From contig CAIPNE010000687.1 of the NCBI GenBank assembly GCA_903866355.1, positions 1-11,066 on the forward strand: a stretch of DNA of 11,066 nt, read 5' to 3'. The position numbers and the translations under genes are program-made. The notes below the pieces were generated by a model. That model did no database searches, was not told the origin of the DNA, and saw only the letters and a program-made list of their open reading frames with translations. Below are positions 1-4,269 of the stretch, piece by piece (position 1 is the first letter of the stretch; each line of letters opens with the position of its first letter). The stretch comes from an uncultured Gammaproteobacteria bacterium. Lineage in GTDB: Bacteria > Pseudomonadota > Gammaproteobacteria > Ga0077536.

Positions 1-370
1 AGCGCGAGAAGTATGGCCTGTGCAATCGCCCCGGCCGCCGCGTGGGTGGCACCCGCCTTCACCATTGCCCGCAGACCGCTCAGGCTGGACACCCCGTAAC
101 GGCCACGGATCACGGCATCACGTTGGGAGCGATTGCGCCCTCGTGCGGCGCCGATTGGCGGCCATTGGCTAAGACCTGCGATACCTGTTGCACGCGGTCG
201 TCCACCAGCATGCCGAGAATCGGGTCGCAACTGGAAAATTTAATGGCCGTATTGATGATGGGACAGCCGCGGGGGTCGTGCGCTGCACAGGCCTCGTCCG
301 CTGCCGCGTGCAGGGCGGCAGCGATGAAATCGATCCTCGGACGGCGCGTCTGCAAGGCGGAAAATCAATT
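1..370 (-). pseudogene. TetR/AcrR-family regulator remnant, frameshifted and truncated
   Basis: This is a degraded ligand-binding half of a TetR-type repressor. The upstream part (about 355 to 130, minus) reads DPRGCPIINTAIKFSSCDP, the usual 'RGC-L-x-NTA-E' segment of the C-terminal domain of many TetR proteins. That frame stops near 110. A second frame from about 140 to the left edge reads RDAVIRGRYGVSSLSGLRAM and then VKAGATHAAAGAIAQAILLA, which matches the last helices of the same family ('GLRVLAKAG...'). The two pieces fit one protein interrupted by a frameshift around 110-140. The helix-turn-helix N-terminus is missing: upstream of the first piece the frame meets a stop near 366, and the 63-bp repeat starts at 388. 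No functional regulator is expected. The C-terminus may continue beyond position 1. The family call rests on motif resemblance only. Confidence 0.6.
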
Positions 371-387
371 AGGAAAATCGAGAAGGA

Positions 388-450
388 GAAAATCGAGGAC
401 ACCCACTATTTCCAGGACTGTTTCGGAAAGTGGGTGTCCCAAACTGTTCG
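388..450 (+). repeat. 63-bp palindromic repeat, copy 1
   Basis: This is the first of three 63-bp copies in the same orientation. It begins gaaaatcgag and ends aactgttcg. The arms GGACACCCACT and AGTGGGTGTCC are 11-bp perfect inverted repeats. It differs from copy 3 at three positions, two in the inner left arm (tttccag instead of ttttccg) and one near the right end. The first 10 bp are also present at 373-382, and a 7-bp match (gaaaatc) occurs at 359-365, so the left end looks partly multiplied. It lies between the broken TetR remnant and the end of hicA. Confidence 0.85.
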
Positions 451-452
451 TT

Positions 453-668
453 CTACAGTGCGGCGATGAATTCGTCGGCGGAAACGTCTGCCTGCCTGAG
501 CAGCCCAGACAATGTTCCAATTTTGATTTCCGAATGCATCGGGATTACGCAGCCTCGATTACCGAGCTTTACGACAACGTGGCTTCCACGCTGTCGGACC
601 TTTTCGAACCCAAGTCGTTGGAACGCTCGCAGTGCCTCGGTGCCCGAGACGTGCGGAAGCTTAGGCAT
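453..668 (-). CDS. hicA: HicA-family mRNA interferase toxin
   Basis: The 71-residue product has the length and fold signature of HicA (YcfA/HicA, a double-stranded-RNA-binding-like fold). Known members cleave mRNA and are neutralised by HicB. The N-terminus MPKLPHVSGTEALRAFQRLG is typical. The core GFEKVRQRGSHVVVKL contains the conserved GSH histidine taken as catalytic. It is followed by GCVIPMHSEIKIGTL, the family's 'P-H-E-L-GTL' segment, and ends with a VSADEFIAAL helix. The ATG at 668 lies inside the end of hicB and the frames overlap by 8 nt, which implies translational coupling. The stop codon is at 453-455, only 2 bp past the right end of repeat copy 1, so the gene is complete but its native downstream flank, including any attC, is gone. 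Order hicB-hicA is one of the two known arrangements. Confidence 0.88.
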   Translation of the reverse strand: MPKLPHVSGTEALRAFQRLGFEKVRQRGSHVVVKLGNRGCVIPMHSEIKIGTLSGLLRQADVSADEFIAAL

Positions 669-867
669 GCTCCGGGACGGAGAACACTGTGACCAGCGGA
701 TGGCCTTTTACAGAAAGCGGGAATTCTTCAAGATAAAGTGCGGTGGCCTCTCGAAGGTTTTCTAACGCCTCCTCGACACTTTCGCCCTGAGTGGTTGTGC
801 CTGTCTCGGGATTTAACGCGACGAATCCGCCTTCGTCGGCTGGAGTGAGAACAGCAGTCAGTTCCAT
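661..867 (-). CDS. hicB: HicB-family antitoxin
   Basis: The 68-residue protein MELTAVLTPADEGGFVALNP continues into an ETGTTTQGESVEEALENLRE segment and an ATALYLEEFP helix. This is the partial-RNase-H-like fold of HicB antitoxins ('EEGGYVA-PE-G--TQGDT-EEALENLREA'). Such proteins bind and block the HicA toxin. The product ends in VKGHPLVTVFSVPEHA and has no C-terminal ribbon-helix-helix or HTH domain, so it is the short HicB class and any DNA binding would need another route. The ATG at 867 is the natural start, since little coding-like sequence precedes it. The Shine-Dalgarno region is weak (gagacgg about 10 nt upstream). It is co-transcribed with hicA, overlapping by 8 nt. An attC-like site lies 71 bp upstream of the start. 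Confidence 0.87.
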   Translation of the reverse strand: MELTAVLTPADEGGFVALNPETGTTTQGESVEEALENLREATALYLEEFPLSVKGHPLVTVFSVPEHA

Positions 868-905
868 GGCGTTGGTCCGTCTCGGTCTTTCAGGTTCTGC
901 GCTGC

Positions 906-923
906 CGGAAGTATAACCTTCCG
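906..923 (-). promoter_or_regulatory. Candidate hicBA promoter -10 inside a perfect inverted repeat
   Basis: On the minus strand TATACT (positions 915 to 910) resembles a sigma-70 -10 box about 43 nt upstream of the hicB ATG. It sits in a perfect inverted repeat, CGGAAG (906-911) and CTTCCG (918-923) with a 6-bp spacer, a plausible autoregulatory operator for a toxin-antitoxin operon. No good -35 hexamer is seen 16-18 bp upstream, and the short HicB lacks an obvious DNA-binding domain, so both roles are inference. Confidence 0.4.
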
Positions 924-938
924 ATGAGCTTTCGCGAT

Positions 939-1007
939 GCCTAACGCGCCGATGAGCGGCGCTATAGCGCGCAGCGCGAAAGCGTCCGCTCCATTGGTTG
1001 GTTAGGC
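939..1007. other. attC-like integron recombination site
   Basis: The outer ends are GCCTAAC (939-945) and GTTAGGC (1001-1007), perfect complements that fit the RYYYAAC / GTTRRRY core sites of integron attC sites. Inner complementary boxes TGAGCGG (953-959) and CCGCTCCA (987-994) pair, with one unpaired base in the right box, as expected for the L''/L' boxes with an extrahelical base. Total length of 69 bp lies within the attC range. The site sits just upstream of hicBA, and toxin-antitoxin pairs are frequent integron cassette cargo. Which strand is the cassette 'top' strand is uncertain. The layout fits an array read on the minus strand, with this site belonging to the preceding cassette. Confidence 0.65.
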
Positions 1008-1037
1008 GTCAATTCTCTGACCTTGCTTCGGAAGATC

Positions 1038-1100
1038 GAAAATCGAGGACACCCATTATTTTCCGGACTGTTTCGAAAAGTGGGTGTCCCGAACTGTTCG
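1038..1100 (+). repeat. 63-bp palindromic repeat, copy 2
   Basis: This copy has the same boundaries and orientation as the others (gaaaatcgag to aactgttcg), with two substitutions relative to copy 3 (cccatt instead of cccact, and cgaaaag instead of cggaaag). Its last base is followed immediately by the in-frame HSDNG codons of an IS3 transposase, so the repeat replaces everything upstream in that gene. Its left end lies 30 bp from the attC-like site. Confidence 0.85.
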
Positions 1101-1601
1101 CACTCGGACAACGGCGGGCCCATGAAGGGTGCCACGATGCTGGTGATGCTGGTGACGCTGCAGACGTTGGGGATCATGCCCTCGTTGAGCCGGCCGTCCG
1201 TCAGCAACGACAACCCGTATTCGGAGTCGCTATTCAAAACCTTGAAGTACCGCCCTGAATACCCGTTGCGGCCGTTCGAAGACCTCGCGGCTGCGCGCAC
1301 GTGGGTGACGACACTGGTGCAGTGGTACAACCACGAACATCGTCACAGCGCAATCCGCTTCGTCACCCCAGGGCAACGCCATGCCGGGCTAGATGCGGCA
1401 CTCCTAGCGATACGCCACGACTTGTACGAGGACGCGCGATTAAAGAACCCGCTGCGCTGGAAGCGTCAAACCCGCAACTGGCGCCGTGTCATGGTCGTCC
1501 ACTTAAACCCAGAGAAAGCCGACAAAAAGGAACGCGAAGAATCAGATAATCCAATCGAAGAACGAACCGCAGTCAACCCACTAATGCGACAAGTAGCTTG
1601 A
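1101..1601 (+). pseudogene. IS3-family transposase (OrfB) 3' fragment
   Basis: This is the C-terminal part of the DDE integrase-like transposase. It opens HSDNGGPMKGATMLVML, which carries the second catalytic Asp. PSVSNDNPYSESLFKTLKYR follows with the catalytic Glu in SESLF, then VQWYNHEHRHSAIRFVTP and the usual tail to a TGA at 1599-1601. The first catalytic Asp, the HTH region and OrfA are absent. The break is exact at the end of repeat copy 2, whose reading frame happens to run into it. About 166 family residues remain, so the protein cannot transpose. The right end of the original IS probably lies shortly after the stop (about 1585-1620), but its terminal repeat cannot be fixed without a full copy. 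Confidence 0.88.
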
Positions 1602-1610
1602 AATCTTCTG

Positions 1611-1769
1611 TCAGGGAGGCGACCCGGTCGTCGCGGCCGAGGCCTCGAGGAAGACACCGCCCTCCTCTATCGCTTGCACCATCTTTTCTTCGACCGCATT
1701 TTCCCAGTTCAAGCTAACTGATCGACGGATACTGCACCAAAGACTAGCAACACTCTGCTTGATCTGAGT
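1611..1769 (-). other. Unassigned coding-like remnant
   Basis: A minus-strand frame is open over about 53 codons and ends with a stop at 1611-1613. It includes LNWENAVEEKMVQAIEEGGV followed by FLEASAATTGSPP, which has protein-like composition. The family is not recognised. The frame runs into the probable end of the IS3 element, so it may be a gene cut by that insertion. It overlaps the end of the GH13 fragment in a different frame. No start codon with a convincing ribosome binding site was found. Confidence 0.2.
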
Positions 1770-1866
1770 GCGTCTCGACCCACGGCTGATCGGGTGCCAT
1801 GTGGTTGGGTACGAAGTCGATCATGAACTTGCGTTTAGCGATCCGGTGGCCTTCCGTTCGGATATT
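1744..1866 (-). pseudogene. GH13 (alpha-amylase family) catalytic-barrel fragment
   Basis: A minus-strand frame reads RIAKRKFMIDFVPNHMAPDQ and then PWVETHSDQAE before a stop at 1744-1746. The segment MIDFVPNH matches conserved region I of glycoside hydrolase family 13 ('DxVxNH'), and 'APD-PWV--HP' is common in its sucrose phosphorylase-like and alpha-amylase members. Only about 35 residues survive, with no start, no catalytic Asp/Glu/Asp set and no further regions visible, so this is a gene scrap. It abuts the end of the antiporter gene. The call rests on one strong motif. Confidence 0.5.
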
Positions 1867-3149
1867 CAATGAAGCCATTCGTACTGGAGAATGTACACAC
1901 CAGCACCGAGGAGATACCCAACCACTGCCAATGGGCTGATATTTTTGACGTACCAGAAAAAATTAATCTTTTCTAAGCCCATCGCGGCTACGCCGGCAGC
2001 GGAGCCAATAATAAGAATCGATCCTCCAGTACCAGCGCAGTACGCGAGGAACTCCCACAGAAAATGGTCGGTCGGAAATTGGGCCATCTCATACATGCCC
2101 ATGGATGCCGCAACCAACGGCACGTTATCGACAATTGCGCTGAGCATCCCAAGGGTGAGCACAATCACATCCAAACGACCAATAACTGCGTCAAGCCACT
2201 GGGCAAGCATCGTCAAAATATGCGTATGCTCAAGCGCACTGACCGCCAACAAAATGCCCAAAAAGAACACAATCGAACTCATGTCGATGCGGGTGAGTGC
2301 ATGCACCAGTGTAAGGCGGTGCTTGAACTCATCTTCTTTGTGCCGATGTAATAAATCGCCCATTAACCAAAGGAGACCCAAACCAAACAGAACACCCATG
2401 TAAGGCGGCAGATGGGTGACCGTTTTGAACGCTGGCACCGCCACCAATACGCCAAGTCCCATAAAGAACGTGAGGCTGCTTTCGAACGGGTTGGCCTGCG
2501 TATCGCGATGACTATCTGAAACCGTGGGCGCCTCGATCAGACGCCCACGTAACGCGTAGGCAGTCAACGCTAAGGGCACAACCATGCTGACTAATGCGGG
2601 CAAGAATAATGATTTGATAATGTTGATTGATGTGATCTGGCCACCGATCCACAGCATCGTAGTCGTGACGTCACCGATGGGCGACCACGCGCCACCGGAG
2701 TTAGCAGCAATGACGATATTGCCGGCAAAAATAAGTCGGTCCTCATCCTTGGCCAACAGCTTGCGCATCAACGAAATCATGACGATGGTCGTCGTCAGGT
2801 TATCCAGAATCGCGCTGAGGAAAAAAGTTACAAAGCCAACAAGCCAGGCCAACGATGATAGGTTTGATGTGCGAATTCGGCTCGTGATGACTTGAAAGCC
2901 GTTGTGCGCATCGATAACTTCAACAATGGTCATTGCGCCCATGAGGAAGAACACAATCTGCGCGGTGCTCGTCAACGACTCAGCAAGTTGTTCACTTACT
3001 AGATGCGAATCGGTCGCGCACAAGGCGTATATCGTCCACAGCAGCCCCGCGCCGATGAGCGCCGATGCGGATTTATTGATTTTGAGCGGGTGCTCTAGCG
3101 CAATGGCAGTGTATGCGACGACGAATACGACGATCAGTGCGGTCAGCAT
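1866..3149 (-). CDS. nhaD: NhaD-type Na+/H+ antiporter
   Basis: The 427-residue polytopic membrane protein belongs to the ArsB/NhaD (ion transporter) superfamily. Family members exchange cytoplasmic Na+ or Li+ for protons at the inner membrane and support salt or alkaline tolerance. The sequence shows about a dozen hydrophobic segments. It has the two inverted half-motifs with conserved acidic residues, SAILDNLTTTIVMISLM (about residue 114) and SAIVDNVPLVAASMGMY (about residue 340). It also has the signature GNIVIAANSGGAWSPIGD and its counterpart YCAGTGGSILIIGSAAG. The protein appears complete. The ATG at 3149 gives an N-terminus starting directly in the first membrane helix; the Shine-Dalgarno sequence is weak. 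The gene stands alone, and its base composition looks lower in GC than the right-hand genes, which suits acquisition by transfer. Substrate preference cannot be read from the sequence. Confidence 0.85.
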   Translation of the reverse strand: MLTALIVVFVVAYTAIALEHPLKINKSASALIGAGLLWTIYALCATDSHLVSEQLAESLTSTAQIVFFLMGAMTIVEVIDAHNGFQVITSRIRTSNLSSLAWLVGFVTFFLSAILDNLTTTIVMISLMRKLLAKDEDRLIFAGNIVIAANSGGAWSPIGDVTTTMLWIGGQITSINIIKSLFLPALVSMVVPLALTAYALRGRLIEAPTVSDSHRDTQANPFESSLTFFMGLGVLVAVPAFKTVTHLPPYMGVLFGLGLLWLMGDLLHRHKEDEFKHRLTLVHALTRIDMSSIVFFLGILLAVSALEHTHILTMLAQWLDAVIGRLDVIVLTLGMLSAIVDNVPLVAASMGMYEMAQFPTDHFLWEFLAYCAGTGGSILIIGSAAGVAAMGLEKINFFWYVKNISPLAVVGYLLGAGVYILQYEWLH

Positions 3150-3505
3150 CGCGCCGCGCTGCCTGCTCTTCGTTCAGATAGAGCGTACGCTGGGGTCGGA
3201 GCACGTGATATGTCCCTAACGGCATCTGTTGACCGACAAAGACACGACGAATCGAAGGTACGAACCTCGCCCACGACACGAAGAATGGCTGCCGGGGTGA
3301 ATGTGCATCGTCGACAAGCTTCGGGGAAGCAGAAATGATTTCGATCAGTCAGCTTAGATATCACGGGCGCTGACTCGCCGTGAGGCGGCCCGACCATCAC
3401 TGCACCTGCCTGCGCCTTCCAGAAAATTCGAAGCGCAGACACCCTCAGTCAAGGCTACCCAGATTTTAGAAAACCAGCAACCGTAACAACTCGCCGAAGA
3501 TCTTT
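3150..3505. other. Intergenic region upstream of nhaD
   Basis: These 356 bp lie between the antiporter start and the duplicated repeat end. No recognisable gene was found. Minus-strand open frames of 63-99 codons exist, but none matches a known family. One, MPLGTYHVLRPQRTLYLNEE near 3225, has protein-like composition, runs into nhaD out of frame and could be a remnant. No clear sigma-70 promoter, riboswitch or terminator was identified, although nhaD expression must start here or further upstream. Confidence 0.3.
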
Positions 3506-3549
3506 GGCGAAAATCGAGGACACCCACGGCGAAAATCGAGGACACCCAC
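3506..3549 (+). repeat. 22-bp perfect tandem duplication of the repeat's left end
   Basis: The 22-bp unit ggcgaaaatcgaggacaccc(ac) occurs twice in tandem with no mismatch, at 3506-3527 and 3528-3549. The second unit is the left arm of repeat copy 3. This looks like slippage or a nested second insertion event at the left end. Confidence 0.9.
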
Positions 3550-3593
3550 TATTTTCCGGACTGTTTCGGAAAGTGGGTGTCCCGAACTGTTCG
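3531..3593 (+). repeat. 63-bp palindromic repeat, copy 3
   Basis: The best-preserved hairpin of the set. The stem is GGACACCCACT (3540-3550) paired with AGTGGGTGTCC (3572-3582), continued inward by TTCCG (3554-3558) with CGGAA (3567-3571) after a 3-nt bulge. The 8-nt loop is gactgttt. A short outer TCG/CGA pairing is possible across a one-base bulge. No T-run follows, so a Rho-independent terminator role is unlikely. It is joined directly to the 3' end of a cytochrome c gene. Confidence 0.85.
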
Positions 3594-3736
3594 CCCACGA
3601 GGGCGTGAACCGCCGTGGCCAGCCCTACCAGCCGCCCATGGGCTTTGCCTTCTACAAGACCATCAGCGACGCGAACATGGCAGCGCTGATCGCCTACCTG
3701 CGCTCCCTCAAGCCGCAGACCTTCGCCGGCAAATAG
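3593..3736 (+). pseudogene. Cytochrome c 3' fragment
   Basis: The frame reads AHEGVNRRGQPYQPPMGFAF, then YKTISDANMAALIAYLRSLK and PQTFAGK, ending in TAG at 3734-3736. This is the typical C-terminal end of class I c-type cytochromes: a Met in a 'PPM' loop as the probable axial ligand, then the final helix 'D-N-AALIAYLRSLKP'. The haem-binding CXXCH, signal peptide and N-terminal part are absent. The coding sequence begins exactly where repeat copy 3 ends, with no start codon, so it is a truncated pseudogene. The original partner enzyme, often a membrane dehydrogenase, is not visible. Confidence 0.75.
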
Positions 3737-3773
3737 GCCGCGGCGGTCTCAGGTCTCGCGCCAATCGGCTTGC

Positions 3774-3950
3774 ATGCCGGTATCGGTCACGCCTGGCGCC
3801 AGCGCGGCCGACCAACATGGCAAAGTCGTCGGGATCGCCGCGGTAGATACGGCCACGGTCCTGGATGCCGAAAAACATCAGTACAAGATCCGCCTTGCCG
3901 GAATTGACGTATTCGAAGAGGCTCGAGCCTTCGATCAGGATCCCATGCGC
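3774..3950 (+). pseudogene. Staphylococcal-nuclease-like (SNase/TNase) 5' fragment
   Basis: The frame gives HGKVVGIAAVDTATVLDAEK and then HQYKIRLAGIDVFEEARAFD. This matches the N-terminal half of secreted or periplasmic SNase-domain proteins ('GKVVGIADGDTVTVLD---KIRLAGIDAPE'). The Asp of the 'GDT' motif, the Arg of 'KIRL' and the Asp and Glu of 'GID-PE' are kept, but the 'DGD' motif reads AVD and the Pro of 'APE' is lost. Similarity ends near 3945, before the second catalytic Arg and the rest of the OB-fold. The sequence MPVSVTPGASAA ahead of the domain may be a leftover of a signal peptide. This is a decayed fragment. Confidence 0.65.
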
Positions 3951-4219
3951 GCGGTAGTTTTCAGGTGCGGGGGTTTGCGCCGCGCACCGCCATCCAGCGC
4001 GTGCATTTCGGTTATGACGAGGTGGTGCTGGTGCTCACCACGAGGGCTCGCAAAGCGCCAGCAAAAAATAACCTGCTGGACGACAGCGTGGCGCCGGTGC
4101 TGGATTTGTATTGGTTTAAGGGTCGGCGGCAAGGCGAAAGTCCGAAAATTCAAGAACCTCGCACAGGAGGCCGATGGAAGCAGTGTGGTTCGCCCATAAC
4201 GCGACCTCTAGCGGCCTGG
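3951..4219. other. Non-coding or unassigned region before the chemoreceptor
   Basis: Open frames exist on both strands. One plus frame reads VHFGYDEVVLVLTTRARKAP and then DDSVAPVLDLYWFKG, which looks protein-like but matches no family I can name. Together with the nuclease scrap upstream, this suggests more gene debris. No promoter with good -35 and -10 boxes was identified. Confidence 0.25.
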
Positions 4220-4235
4220 CCCCCCCCCCCCGGGG
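4220..4235 (+). repeat. C12G4 homopolymer tract
   Basis: Twelve C residues (4220-4231) are followed directly by four G (4232-4235), 34 bp upstream of the chemoreceptor start. Such tracts are prone to slippage and to sequencing or assembly error. If real, a change in length would shift the spacing of upstream sites but not the coding frame from 4270. Confidence 0.9.
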
Positions 4236-4269
4236 TCTCCCAGAAATGGACATATTGAGGTCTATCACG

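Noticed and set aside
42..692. Plus-strand 216-codon open frame across the TetR remnant and hicA
   Set aside because: It runs across the repeat and antisense to two recognised genes; its composition is Ser/Arg/Cys-rich and shows no family motif.
1585..1620. Right terminal inverted repeat of the IS3 element
   Set aside because: The sequence after the transposase stop could contain it, but the left end is missing and no partner repeat can be matched within the window.
3143..3442. 99-codon minus frame upstream of nhaD as a real gene
   Set aside because: No recognisable domain, no good ribosome binding site, and it overlaps the nhaD start; described only as a possible remnant.
3531..3593. Hairpin repeat as a Rho-independent terminator
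   Set aside because: The stem is strong but neither strand has the T-run needed after it, and copies sit at gene breakpoints rather than after intact genes in a consistent orientation.
373..3593. Repeats as a CRISPR array
   Set aside because: The copies are 63 bp, hundreds to thousands of bases apart, with coding sequence between them and no regular spacers or cas genes.
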